This document shows positions 24,738 through 37,357 of a stretch of DNA of 64,000 bases, piece after piece. The notes under the pieces are model-generated. The model saw only the letters and a program-made list of their open reading frames with translations, was not told the origin of the DNA and ran no database searches. Origin of the DNA: Epiperipatus broadwayi (lineage: Eukaryota; Onychophora; Udeonychophora; Euonychophora; Peripatidae); assembly GCA_028023455.1 (NCBI GenBank), contig JAQFVV010000031.1, positions 62,001 to 126,000 on the forward strand, written 5' to 3'. The position numbers and the translations under genes were made by a program. The stretch's first letter is position 1, and the number at the start of each line of letters is the position of its first letter.

Positions 24738-26165
24738 ATATGCGAAGCCTCTTTTGTTTTTCATTTTTGTGGTTGCTCTTGAGGCAAACAATCCTGGCAG
24801 ATGCGGATTTAAAAGTATGGCCAGCAACTCTCTCATGCTCCAAAAACACTGAGCTGTATGATGAATTCATTTTTGCTCTATTATACAAATAGGCATGTTA
24901 GGAAATTCTTGATTTCAAGTTGGTGCAGGTCTCCCCATAGTATTTGCTGTTGTATGATGGGCAGTCTATGGCATATACTAATTGTGCCTTGTCATCACTG
25001 CAAACTCTATTCTTTGAATTATTGATAAGTATGTTGAGGGATGGAGAATATCTAAAACCAATATTGAAGTTTTTAGAAAAAAAGGACTTTAATTTTGACT
25101 GTATGTTGGTAATAAATGGCATATTGATACACGGCTTTGGGCCAGGCACTGACATATTTGTGACTTTTATAGAATGTCCTGATTTGGTTGTTGAACATAG
25201 GGGTGGAGTAGCCTGCCTGAATTAGGTCGCTCTTAAAAGCTTTGAAAGTTTCTAAATAAAAATTATTTGAAGCTAGCTACCTTATATTGAAATGAGATTT
25301 TTGATTCTGGATGTAAATAGTCTCTAGCACTGACAGACTTAACCACCATTGAATAGTCGATGAAGAGAGATTGTCTGATTAATTTCAGGTCAAGGTATTA
25401 AATGCACTGTTGGTTATCTTCATCCTTGTGTGTTCATTTGATTTCAGGATGTGTTCATTTGATTTCAGGATACTGTTTGAAATTCTCAAACATTTTGAGA
25501 ATCAAATGGTGGGGAGCACAGACAAAAATGTCATCGATATATGTGGTGTAGATGATGTTTCTGTGAAACATTAATAGGGTTGGATGCATTCTTTTCAATA
25601 TATGCCATGGCCAAACTGCATAAAACTCTACTGACAGATAGTCCCATAGGTCAGTTCATGAATATGGTGAATATTTTGTCACTGAAGGTAGCATGTAGAT
25701 CATCATTATGAAGAGGGCTCTTTTGTCACTAATTGTGCTCAAGTTTAGCATTTTCTGAGTAATATTGATGGACCAGACTCTGTTAACAGAACTGTAAAAT
25801 TCAATGATATCAAGAGAAACCATTAGCATTTTTGATAATATTTATAAAGTTGAATGATGATTTAATTGTTAAGGGCCTGAAACTGAATTCAGATTGAATC
25901 CAGTCTGTGATTAGCTTTGTGGCAGCACTGTAATATGTAGCACCAAAGTTTATCATGAGCCTGAGTGATTTGTTCTGCTTTTGAAGTTTTATATTGAGAA
26001 ATATGCAAGATGTAATGGTGGTGGATGTATAAATACATAGATAGTCAAGGGGTATATAATGTGCTCTGCTATCATGTTTCCTTAAAATGTTAAGAGAGAA
26101 ATTTGTTTTTAAAATGATCGAGGTTATAGTCTGTTACATGTTTAAATTTTAAGGTATCTATTTGA
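24738..26165 (-). pseudogene. Penelope-like retroelement, RT plus GIY-YIG, copy 1
   Basis: Minus-strand remnants run in the Penelope order of reverse transcriptase and then a GIY-YIG endonuclease. The RT part (about 25400-26165) has a DIIEFYSSV block and the active-site YIDDIF (YIDD at 25530-25541). A linker with AGYSTPMFNNQIRTFYKSH leads to the endonuclease (24898-25155 and beyond) with LVYAIDCPSYNSKYYGET. An in-frame TAA then interrupts the tail, which continues LEHERVAGH and ends at TAA near 24738. Other stops and frame changes are present. In such elements both functions act together in target-primed insertion. The 5' end is missing or unrecognised. Confidence 0.8.
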
Positions 26166-26499
26166 TGATGAATTTTTTTCTAGATAAATAAATTTTTGTA
26201 ATAACACAAAACAGTTGTCTTTGTCTTCTTTGAGCAAACTATGTTATTGTATTAAAATTATTGACTTATTTATTCCAATGTGTAGATAAGGAAAGCATGT
26301 AACAATGATTGAGAATGAGGTTGGCATTTTCCATCAACAAGTTTTTGCTTGGACTTTTATCTAGTGTGCTTGATATCAGTGACTAACTTTATGTTGGGAA
26401 TGGGCCAACCACCCCCAATAAATTGTGGGCTGAAATTCGTAACAGAAATTTGTGAACAGATGAAAGTTATTACAGCAAGGTTAACCACTTTTGAAACCT
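26166..26499. other. Spacer between inverted Penelope-like copies
   Basis: AT-rich. It may hold decayed 5' portions of either copy, but no coding block is recognised. Confidence 0.25.
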
Positions 26500-27223
26500 G
26501 AGCCAATTCAGGTAGACCTATTCCTTATTAATTCACCAAGAAAGAGTTTTGTCCATATTTTTTGATTAGCCTACTATTGCTAAGCCCATCAGTGCTAGAG
26601 ATTACTTAAAATACACAATTAAAAATCTCATTTCAATATAAGGTAGCCAGCTTCAAAGCTTTCTTATTTAAAAACTTTAAACTATGCAAATTTATAGCAG
26701 ATGCTAAGAATAACTTAGAAGCTTACAAGAGTGACCTAATTCAGGCAGGCTATTTTATCTTTATGTTCAACAATCAAATTAGGACATTCTACATTAGACA
26801 CAAGTATGTCAGATTGCCTGACTTGAAACCCTGGATCAATATGCTATTTATTATCAATATCCATTTCAAATTAAAGTCTATTCTTTCTAAAGACTTCAAA
26901 TTGCCTTCAGATGCCTTCTATCCTTCAACACACTTATCAGTAATTTAAAGGATAAAGTTTGCAGTAATGTCAAGTAACAATTAGTATATGCCATAGATTG
27001 CCCATCCTGCAATAGCAAATACTACTAGGAGACTCGCACCACTTGAAATCAAGAGTTTACCAACATGCCTATTTGTATATTAGAGCAAAAATAAATTAAT
27101 CATACAGCTTAGTGTTTTTGGAGCATGAGAGAGTTGCTGGCCATCCTTTTAAACCCGCATCGGCCAGGAATTTTTGCCTAAGGTGTAACCACAAAAAACG
27201 CAAAATAAAAGAGATTGGCACAT
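26500..27223 (+). pseudogene. Penelope-like retroelement, linker plus GIY-YIG, copy 2
   Basis: Plus-strand homologue of copy 1, placed head to head with it. It has the same linker (MFNNQIRTFYIRHKYV), the same QLVYAIDCPSCNSKYY block with a TAG where GGA (Gly) would be expected just after, and the same LEHERVAGHPFKPASARNF tail. The RT region is absent or too decayed to see. It ends next to a 42-bp tandem duplication. Confidence 0.78.
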
Positions 27224-27298
27224 AATTAATAATGTAGATGGCACTTTGCAGTTACCTTGGCACATAATTAATAATGTAGATGGCACTTTGCAGTTACC
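27215..27298 (+). repeat. 42-bp tandem duplication, two units
   Basis: Units 27215-27256 and 27257-27298 are identical, each starting TTGGCACATAATTAATAATG. It begins at the 3' end of Penelope-like copy 2. Confidence 0.9.
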
Positions 27299-29335
27299 TA
27301 GTATACACATAATTATGCTAATTTTTCAAACATCACCAAGTTTAATTGTTTATAATCGGAATTACTATTACACTCTGCCAATTATTTACCAGTTATACTT
27401 TAAAACAGACACTCTTGTGTCAAAAATTAGCTCAGCAGATTAATAAACGAATCTATTTTAACTGTACTGGGCCATACTTATTACTTATTTCTCCTTTGCA
27501 TATTTTTATACCTTTAAACTTTTGCTTTATATATATTGTACCCTCACTTTTAGGAAAATATATAATAATACCAAATTGGTCTAGCTCAAATAAATAATTA
27601 TGTTCACTTAAAATGTATCCATTCAATAATAATATATTTTTAATACTATAAGTTACTAAACTAGCTTTAATTAATAAATAACAATATGGTTCAGTCTCAT
27701 AAATTAAATGAATAAAGAACTAATAAAAATCATGAGACTATGAAGTGACTTTACAAGTGGCAAGACGAATATATTGAGCTAATATCTCATAAAATACTAC
27801 CTCAATGGCATAAGAATACTATCCTCCTTCCTATTATCTCAAATAATAACTCTATAGCATTCCTACGTCTTCAATAATAATTAAGAAAAATTATTCCTAA
27901 TGAATTAATCTTAATATCTCTATCAAAATGATTTAACTTAAATACTTTCAGGTTCTTTTAAAATAATTCTAAACAATTATAACTTCTGTAATTAAGCATT
28001 ATAAGAGATTTAATATCACTCCCAATTACATCTAACAAATACTAATAATAATTAAATAATAATAGTAATAATAATCTTCTTCAAACAAAATAAAACATAT
28101 ATTATGTATTCTGTATAAGTGTTGTAATTTAACCTATGAAAATAAATTTAGAGAATCTTATCTTAATATTTATGTGGATAACCTAATTTGAAGCAGGTGG
28201 GTTAACCTAAATTTTATTTACAATAAAAATATAACAATATCAAAATGAATAATCCCCTCTTTTCTTATTTTCTAATTCTGAAAAATGAGGCTTCAGCATC
28301 AGAGTGTGAAAATACAACAGATAACAAGATTTTAAAAAAAAAAATAAACAAAAATTTACAATATTGATTCTTTGATTTAAAAAAAATTGTAATTGGAACA
28401 AAGTTCATAAAAATCATCCTAATAGAAGTAGTATTAGTTGATAGTTAGGCAAGTTGTTCTTCAAAGCAGTTTCACTTAGTAAATCATTTTCCTTAGTAAG
28501 GATAGATAGGTACAATGGTGTCTCCTGTAGTTGTGTTTAATGGTAAACACCTTGATCCTCATTTGATTAACCATTAAATATTCCAATAGTTGTGTACTTT
28601 GGACTGCAGGCATCTTTTTGTATGTTTACAATGAAGTAGAAAATATAGAGAGAGAGGTTTAATGCAGCTGGTAGGAAATACCATGACACACAATAGCATG
28701 TTTTGCTCTAGCCCATATTCATATTAAAGTACAATTCAATAATTATTTACAATCATATATTTGTATTGAATAGTATTGAAGTGCTTTACATATATATTAA
28801 GAAAATTATTTCATTTTTTGCTTTTCCAATTTTCAGCAGACTTAATTCTCGTTATTCTTTTTGAAAAGATTTAAAATATTAAAATTTACTCCAACAACTT
28901 TTAAAACATGATTTAATTATTTAAGAATTTATCAATTATTCTTACTTCTTATTTCACTTTCTTTCCTCTGAATTTGGTAAACTTTTAGTTACAGCATTTG
29001 ACTTTTAAAATGTTTATAATTTAACTAAAAGAAAAAGGAAAACTCCATTTTAGCATTCTAAATTTTAGTTTTTACTGCTGTTTTTTGTTACAGCTGCTGT
29101 AACAATAAGAAGCCAGATTTGTAAACTGTTTTTTGTTTTTATACATTTCACACCTGTAGATCTCCAGGAACGCTAAGATTTTTAACTGCCTGTTGTTTAA
29201 ATTCATTTAGATTTTTATATGTATTCTTTAAATACATTTCATTTATTACAAATAAAAATAAATAAATAATAAAATCAGTTTTATTTTCACACACATGCCC
29301 ACCCCAACTTAACTTCAGGCTATCCCAAAATCATT
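27299..29335. other. AT-rich gene-free region
   Basis: No coding sequence, RNA gene or repeat with a second copy is supported. Confidence 0.35.
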
Positions 29336-29634
29336 TAACTATAAATTAATATTCAATTTTAAATTTTAAAAAAAAAATGTATACATTCCAGTTTATTTAA
29401 TCAAATAATTTATATATATACAATATTACTTTGTAAAATATTGATCGTATTTTATTTTATAATAAAATAATCTATTGTGCATTTTAACTATAAATTAATA
29501 TTCAATTTTAAATTTTAAAAAAAAAATGTATACATTCCAGTTTATTTAATCAAATAATTTATATATATATACAATATTACTTTGTAAAATATTGATCGTA
29601 TTTTATTTTATAATAAAATAATCTATTGTGCATT
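29336..29634 (+). repeat. 149-bp tandem duplication, two units
   Basis: Units 29336-29484 and 29485-29634 differ by little more than one extra AT in a short TA run, so the duplication is recent. Each starts TAACTATAAATTAATATTC. Confidence 0.92.
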
Positions 29635-30670
29635 ATATGTATATATGTAATAAATAATAAACAAATAATCTTTCCATTATTAATATAAATTCCAAATGGA
29701 TTTGGTTCAATAAATAGGCTTGATATTTTTAGGAATGTGTGCATTGTAAGCTACCCTTTACAGTATAGTAGATCATGATCACATTCAAGTATTGAAAGAA
29801 GTTATAAAAAGAATCTATAAATTTAAGTTGTCAAACTACTAAACATTACCATTCTCTATGCCTACACAAGCTGTTCACACAGAGGCTAAACTCTCCATAC
29901 AGTATTGCCATTAGTGCAAGCCAGAGTAAACAATGAATACAAGAAGATTTGTGCATAAAAATCCCTATCTAATACCTACTCATCCAATACCCCCATACTA
30001 GTTTTTAGCTTGTAACTTTCATCAGTGAGGAGCTTTATAGTTAGCACAACAAACCTTCTTACATTCACTGATTACTCTGGCTTGTACTGAGTGGGCTATT
30101 GCATGGAGAGTTTAGTGTCTGTGTAATTTAAGTTGTCATTGTATTTTGGATATTTAGATTATAAATAGTCATTTTCACAATGATTAAAGTTTACAATCAT
30201 CAAAATGAAAGCCTAGGGTAGTGTCATATTATAAAGAACATTTATAAAAAGGAACAGCAGTGATTAGATTACTTAAGAAGATTAATATCGATAAGACTTT
30301 ATGACAGAGTAATTCTATATCTCCAAAACTTTTACAGCAGTTTTTAAAGAGGTAGATTTATTATCATTAATAATCATCATTCTTATGAAACATGGAAGTG
30401 AGCTGGAGTGGTAAGAAAAAGTGAGGCTAGATATCGGAGATGGATTGAACTTGGAGAGACCTTCATTCTGCATTGCTAGATTTATATGTGAAGCTAATGT
30501 AATAAATATATAAGTCATTCAGATTTTGCAAATAATACTTTCTAGTTTCAGGAAATGCTGCAAAGGGTATCAGATGAAAAAAAAAGGTCTAAGGAAAAAT
30601 AGTAAAATGACTATATAAATAAGATATTTATTTTATATAATGCGATGTTTTTTAAACTGTAATAGTAATC
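29635..30670. other. AT-rich spacer
   Basis: No gene is seen. The segments at 29880-29930 and 30060-30110 are loosely inverted relatives (TACTCTGGCTTGTACTGA and its complement), so a degraded foldback repeat is possible. Confidence 0.3.
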
Positions 30671-30762
30671 AGCATTAAGCTAATGCACATGCACTTTGTG
30701 GATTTTAACTATATTCATTAATAGTTAAAATTCACAAAGCGCATGTGCATTAGCTTAATGCT
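30671..30762. repeat. Near-perfect 92-bp palindrome (42-bp arms)
   Basis: The arms 30671-30712 and 30721-30762 match with two mismatches around an 8-base loop; the left arm starts AGCATTAAGCTAATGCACAT. This could be a short foldback element or a long hairpin RNA source. Confidence 0.85.
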
Positions 30763-31045
30763 AAAATGATTATACTAAAATTTGGTGAATTTTCTCATAA
30801 AAATTGATAATCATGAATTAGGAGAAGTTAACTATAAATACCTTGATCAGATTATTAATAATGATGAAAACATAGTGGAAGAAATTAAGCATAGAATTAA
30901 TCTTGAATGAAAATTTTTTGGTACAAATAACTTAATATTAAAAGAAAATATGCGGTAGCAGTTTTTACTTATGAATTTGAATCTTGGACACTTAACAAAA
31001 CTGCAATGCAGTGCTCACAAAGTATAGAGAAATTCGTGTTGAGAA

Positions 31046-31060
31046 TAACAACAAAAAGTT
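31046..31060 (+). repeat. Target-site duplication, left (LINE-B)
   Basis: TAACAACAAAAAGTT, identical to 37343-37357 on the other side of the element. Confidence 0.85.
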
Positions 31061-31532
31061 CATTTCAATAAAAAATTTTATTAACAATAAATAGTGATTA
31101 CATACTAATAAAGGATAAATAAATGAATAAATTGTACAATAATATGATTATATAATGTTCTATATGTCATCTGGCTAGATAATGTTATGAGAGCACAATG
31201 TTATACTCTTATGTGGTTAGGTATAGTGAAGAGATTCTAAGAACTTGTTTAATGGTATTAGCATTTTTAATATAGACATGAATATTTTCTTTTATAAATG
31301 ACTATTCTATAATGCTGGGTAGGTGGGAATTGATAATCAGGAAAAGGAAAGAGCAATTAAAGACCAGGTGTCAGCAAAGACTTTACTGGAGGCAAAGAGC
31401 TGGTCATGTTTTTTGATTTTTTTGAGTGTTTGATAAAACAATGGTATGATTTGTGGGGGGGGGGGGGTAATTCCATGAGACTTTTGCATCTCACTATCCA
31501 TATGGAATAAAGGACAAAGGTAGAAAGCCTTA

Positions 31533-34500
31533 TTATTGAAAAAAACCATTATGAATGGCATTTTCAAGTGAGAAAATCATATCAGGTCTTATGTTGGAAT
31601 TGATTATAATTATATCTTTCAGAGTTTTAAGTCTTGGGCACCGGTGTATAATATGGTCTATGGTTTCATCTTCACGAGCACACAGACCACATATAGGGTC
31701 AATGCTGGTAAAACCTCTTTGGTGATAAAGAAACCAATTCGTGGGTAGCGCATTAAGATTTTATTTTAATGATGAAGTCAAGGAATTTGGGTTCCAGACT
31801 CCATCTTTTGAAGTGTGTAATGAGTCTTTGATTGGTTACTTTTAGACTGGTTTTAATGGGTTGTTGATTGTAGTTGATTATATTGTATGCTTCCCATAAG
31901 GTGATTTTTTGGTTAAGGTTAAAGGGTATTATCGGGTTATGAAGTTGTAGTTGTTGTATTAGGGATGCTATCCATGAACTGGAAGAGGGTGGAGGATGAT
32001 CTGTCGGTGTAATTTTTTTAATAATGTTAGAGTATCCGCAGGAGAGGATCAGATTATGTAGAGTGTTGTGGGTTTTCTGTAAAATGATTGCTTGTATTGA
32101 ATGGAACGACAGTCCATTGAACCTGCATGGTCATTGGATACCTCGCAAGCTAATAGCAACTGTCCTTCCTCTCCAGAGAAGTTTGGTGCATAATCGGTTT
32201 ATTTTATTTTGAAACTGTTTAGGCATTTTAACGAATGGAAGATAATATGAGATTTTTGGCATTATGATCATGTTGAGGAGGCCAACCTTTCCATATAATG
32301 AAAGATATACTCTAGAGAGTGAAGTGGTGATGGCTTCAGTTGAATGGAGGATTGCATCTTGAACCTCTCTTGCCATTGCAGTTGGAGTTTTGTAGATTGG
32401 AAAACCTAGGTATCTTTGGGGTTTTGCAGAAAAGGGAGAGTTAATTTGTTTACCAGACATTATCTTCCAGATGGAAGATTTGTCAAAAATTTATTTGTAG
32501 GCCAAGTTTCGCTGTATTTCTGTTTAATATGTTCATGAGATGAGGAAGGAATTTAATGGTGGGAAGCACAACCATGATGTCATCTATATATGCAAATACA
32601 TTGAAGTTTTTATTGAGAGAGGGAAGGAAAATTCCAGGGAGGTTTTTTTCTATATCCATCAGAAGAGGGTTGATGTATGCTGTGAAGAAAAGGGCACTGA
32701 GCGGGGATCCTTGAGGGATCGACTTGTATGGCTTGAAGCCTGGTGTGATCTTGCCATCAAGAGAGAGAAAAATCTCTCTGTTGTTGAGCAGATTGCTGAC
32801 CATCTGTACAATCCCAGCTGGAATGTCACATTCCAACAGAATATCCAGAAGGATGTTTATCTGGACTGAATCAAATGCTGCCGCAACATCCAGCTGGACA
32901 GCAATAGGTTTTGATTTACGATGTCCTCTGATGTAATTGAACAGTGCAGTTACATTGGACATAGCATGCGAGATTGATGATCCCTTTTTTCCGTATTGGT
33001 TTGACGAGATATGGCTAAGAATTTGAGTTTGTATTTGATCTTTAATGACTGACTCAATTATCTTGATAAGCAATGGGGTCATGGAAATTGGCCGGATACT
33101 GTAAATGTCGTTTAGTGGTTTTGCTTTTTTAATAAAAGGCACAAGTGCCACTGGGTAAAGATCTGTTATGTTTCTGTTGCCGGAGGCTAGGTGATCAATC
33201 ATTTTTTTAATAATTGGCACAGTGAATTGACTGAGGTGTTTGAGAAGGAAATTTGGGATGCCATGAAGGCCAGGATGAACACTGTCAGGGAGAGATGTTA
33301 TCTTCTTTTTGATTTGGATTTCCATGATGCCATGTTCACCGGGGTCACCAGCATCCAACCAGCTGTTTATAGGAGGAACTCCATCTTTTTGCATTAATTG
33401 ACAGAATTGTTTGCTGATGTGCTGCATCATTGGAAAGCCAATAAGATTGGTTCCATTAGTATTAATGGATAAGGGAGTGATTTGTTTTTTATTGTATCCC
33501 AGTGCCCATCTGAGATAGTCTCTTGTCCAGCATTGTTGTTGTGCTAAGAAATATTTGGCTCTTCTGATAGATATATATTCTGCAAGGGACTTTTGCTTGA
33601 TTTTGTAGAGATTTTTAAGGAAGATAATTTTTTCTGTATTTGTGAAATTTTGCTGTGATGCTTGAAGTTGTATATTAATATCTGTTAGGTCATTTAGAAG
33701 GCCATTAGGTCCTTTGATTTTCCTAGTGTGGTGATTTAATATGGACTGAAGTATTCCAATGAAGGAAAACCAGCCCTCCTCAGCAGGCAGGGAAAGGATG
33801 TTTATTTTCTGGAAAAGGATGTATGCCTCAGACACTATCGCTTCGGTCATATTTGATTGGGTGATCATGCGCATGGTTTTACCAGGTCCATCAATAGGTG
33901 TAGGGATTGCAATAGGTGTAAGTTGTAAGATTAGAGCCATATGATCAGAGAAAGCAACAGGGGCCAAGGCTGCATCAAGGTTGAAATGGAGGTCTGGGGT
34001 GTAGAAAACCAAATCAATCAGGGACTTTTCCGTTTTAGTATAGAAAGAGTAGGCTTCAGGAGGGAAGAAACCCTCTCCACACATTAATCTGCAATTTATT
34101 AGATGCAAAAATCTCTTGTTGAAGTCATTGTATGTAGTGTTAAAGTCTCCCAGAAGAATAGTAGGAGAGGCTCTGTTAGCGTTGATGGCATTTAGGATAT
34201 GGATTATTTTTAGATATTGAGAGGTGTCTTTGGCTGTATATATATATAAGCTATGATGATCGGATAACCCCAATAGTCTATTTCTATGACAATAATATTG
34301 GCATCTAGGAATAGAATGCTAAAACTGTTTGGTGGTGTTGACTTGCTGAGAAGAATACCGACTCCACCTGAAGCAGAATGGCCTATGGAAAATCTAGTAA
34401 ATCCGAGAGCTGAGAGAAGAGATAATATTTTATGATCAGTCTTATGGTGATATTTAGTTTCACCCATAAGAAGTATATGAGGGGAGCAGAGCGAGAGCCA

Positions 34501-34572
34501 GTTTTTAATAGCTAGAACTCTATCAATTGAGTTGATGCCGCGAATATTAATGCCAGCAATTTTGCAGAACAT
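31533..34572 (-). pseudogene. LINE-B ORF2: endonuclease and reverse transcriptase
   Basis: The start is ATG at 34572, six bases after the ORF1 stop. The N-terminal APE-type endonuclease shows INIRGINS, MGETKYH, SASGGVGILL, LLGDFNTTYND, SLIDLVFY and FSDHMALI blocks. The reverse transcriptase shows QLDVAAAFDSV, IPQGSPLSALFF and the active-site YIDD at 32580-32591. The C-terminus has a CCHC motif (CGLCAREDETIDHIIHRC, near 31640-31700) and ends at TAA 31533-31535. It is broken by a shift in a TA run near 34237, a one-base excess in a T run near 32480, and at least one more change below 32131. Catalytic blocks are otherwise preserved. The protein would nick target DNA and copy its own RNA. Confidence 0.88.
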
Positions 34573-34578
34573 GATAGA

Positions 34579-37201
34579 TTAATCCAAACCGTCCTCAGCA
34601 AAGTGTACCAAGTCAATGTGGGGCATCTCCATGTTAATGAGTTCTGATATTGTTTGGAAATCAGAGTCTTGTGATTGAACTTGTGGATGGATTGGTGATA
34701 TATTTGTTGGTTGAGGAAACGCATCCATGAAGTCTTCAGTGTCTGATGAAGTAGTGTAATCTGTCTGAGATTCATCAGATGGATCAATGGTATCAATGGT
34801 TATAGGATCCATCGTTTTCCTCTTTTTTTCTATGGATTTGTGAAGCTTTATGCTGGATATATCTGAGATTTGTTTGCTAGTGGGTAGTGGTGAATAATGT
34901 ATTGGATGGGAGCTGTCATCATCAGAGCTTGATTTATCTGAGCGAATTGATTTTCTTTTAATTTTCTTATTTGTATTTTGGGTATTTGTTGTGTTGGTTT
35001 TTTGGGGGGGGGGGTTTAAGTTTAGTAGTATTGTTTTCTTTTTTCTGTTCTTTTGATGAAAGTGTTTTTTTATTGTTATAAGAATTTGGTTTAAATTTTA
35101 GACCTGAGTCATTTTCGGTTTGCTGTAACTGTTATGAAACATTAATTATGCTGACTTTCGGGTTGAGTGTTTGATAAGTATTTTCATCTGGATGGTTGAT
35201 TACTGCAGGTGTTGAAGAATTGAGGACAGTTTGTGGATCACTTTGTTTAAGTTTGTTAGACTTAGCTGGCCCAAATGATAATGCATCATTGGTTTTAAGC
35301 TGGGTGGGAGTTGTTATAGATGAATTGTTTTGAAATTTTTTAAGTGTATTTTCTTCATCGCCTGGGTTTTCCTTGATCTCGTTAGATGGTTTGGTCATAT
35401 TGTCTTCTTTTGTAGAAAGAGTTTGGCCTAGCATTGTTTCTCGGGAATTAGTATAATATGTATCTAATGAATGATCTTGAGTATTATTGGTTTGAGAGAT
35501 TGGTTTAATAGCAGTATATGTTATTGCTTGGTTCTCTGATTCACTACTATTAATGTAGAGGTTGGTGTTTGTTCTTTCTTGAAGATTTTCATTTTGAAAG
35601 ATAGGTTTGGATGTGAGAGGGTTTGTTGGAGGATTTATTTGAATCAGATTGTCTGGGTTTGTGAGGTTGCTGTTTGAATTAGTCCCATGTGGTGATTGTC
35701 TATTTAAGGATGTGATAGTCATATTAATAGGTCTACCAGGGCATCTGTGAACTTTATTCTTTTTAATACCACAGTGTATGCATATTCTTGCTGCACAATC
35801 TTTAATAAGGTGTGTTCTTTGAAGGCAGAAGAAACATTGTGGCTCCCTGAAGGTCAAAACCATAGGAGAGCCTCTTGCAGTAATAATGGTGGTTATGTCA
35901 GTGGGTATAATGTTTTTATTTAAAGTAAGTGTGAAGATAACTGTATTGGACAGGATTTGATCTTTGAAGTGAGGGTTTAATAGGTGTTTAAATTTGCTAA
36001 CTGAACCATAATTAATAAGGATGTCTTGTAGTTCTTGTTCTTTCAAGGCAGTTTTGAATTCTGCCGGATAGTGTAACTGGACGGTTCATATCTATGGAGC
36101 AAAGTATATAATTTCCCAAAGATCGGTAGTTATTTTTAAAGTTCATACGGTCCGCCCACGTTTTAAACTCAACGATAACATTGGAATGATTAAGGATCAT
36201 GTGAATGCCTCTGCCTAATTGATTTTGATTGATTAGACTGTATAATTGTTCTAGAGGGAACTTATATAATGCACATTGTTGATTTGTTATGGCTAAGATT
36301 AACGACTTATCGCTGTAGTAGTTTGTAAACGATTTATACAGAGTGTTGGGAATCGTTTTGTTGAACTCGTTATTCATTTTTAGGAACATGTCATCATTAA
36401 GATCGTTTATATTAAATGAGACATTTTCCAGAGTGTTTGATTCTTGTTCTGTGTCTAATTCTGAGATATTCAAATATAGTTCATTGAAATTATCGGCCTT
36501 AATATTTTCGGAGATGCTCTCAGAATTTTTAGACCTTACGATATTTACGTACGTAGTGAAATTTTTCAATATTGGAATTGAGGAAATTGGTTTAGATTGC
36601 AAGTTGGCTGATGTAGCAATGGATTGTTCTGTGCTATAATCTTTGTTTGTTTTGGAATGAGGTTTATTAGTTTTAAAATTTCTTCTTTTTGATTTTTAAA
36701 TTTACTGTTGACAAACTGTAATGTGACAGCGCTGGTTTTGTCGATCTCTGGTGGAAAAGTTTTAACTTTAAAAAATTCGCCGAAATCATCTTGTTGGAAA
36801 TTTTGTCTATTATTTTCAGATATGGTTTTCGGGGTATTATTGGGCAAAGAAAATTGCTCATTAGAGTCTTCTGAGGGAGCGTAAAGTCTTCGGAGAGGAG
36901 ATGATTGGTTTTTGCTTGAATTGTTAAGGATTTCAATAGTTTCGCTTGATGAGATATTTATGCTATTGTTTATATTAGGGGTAAGTTGAATATTTTCTAA
37001 ACTTTTGTTGATATTTGCGATGGTGTTTTCATTTGATTTATTGGTTTGTAGGTTTTTATTTGTAGTAGAAGTTAGTTTAGTTGCATTTAGATTAGATCTA
37101 AGGCTATAATATTTACGACCGATGGCTGCATTGCTAGATTGAATGCTGAGATCGGGGTTAACATTAATTTGAGAATTATCGATTATATTATCACTTTCCA
37201 T
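34579..37201 (-). pseudogene. LINE-B ORF1: nucleic-acid-binding gag-like protein
   Basis: ATG at 37201, stop at 34579-34581. The Asn/Ser/Lys-rich N-terminus is followed by a possible RRM-like region (about 36050-36300, with IVEFKTWADRMNFKNNYRSL) and zinc knuckles near 35750-35830 (CFFCLQRTHLIKDC, then CIHCGIKKNKVHRC). After this comes a long polar Asn/Thr/Ser tail with an acidic end. The frame breaks at about 36700 (A run), near 36060, and around 35000-35010, where there is a run of 11 G on the + strand. It probably coats element RNA. The RRM assignment is tentative; the knuckles are clear. Confidence 0.8.
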
Positions 37202-37342
37202 AATATATAATGTTTAAAACCGACTTACCTTGAATAAAAGACGTAAAGGTAAGGGGACAATCGTCCCTGTCTTTTTGAAACTGAATCGCTAAGGGACGCT
37301 TTTAATAAGACCAGTTGCAAAGATGGCTGCCAAAAGCGGAAG

Positions 37343-37357
37343 TAACAACAAAAAGTT
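37343..37357 (+). repeat. Target-site duplication, right (LINE-B)
   Basis: TAACAACAAAAAGTT, identical to 31046-31060. Confidence 0.85.

Larger units (their letters stand above)
31061..37342 (-). mobile_element. LINE family B, essentially full length (I/Jockey-like)
   Basis: A 6.28-kb non-LTR retrotransposon reading leftwards, bounded by 15-bp direct target duplications. The layout from its 5' end is: 5' UTR of about 140 bases beginning TCCGCTTTTGGCAGCC, ORF1 (37201 to 34579), a 6-base gap, ORF2 (34572 to 31533), and a 3' UTR of about 470 bases without an obvious poly(A). An ORF1 with CCHC knuckles, an APE-type endonuclease, the RT style and a C-terminal CCHC in ORF2 fit the I/Jockey superfamily. 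Its completeness and target duplications indicate fairly recent insertion. Confidence 0.9.

Noticed and set aside
32540-33944. Plus-strand open frames opposite LINE-B
   Set aside because: Antisense shadows of the LINE-B endonuclease and reverse transcriptase.
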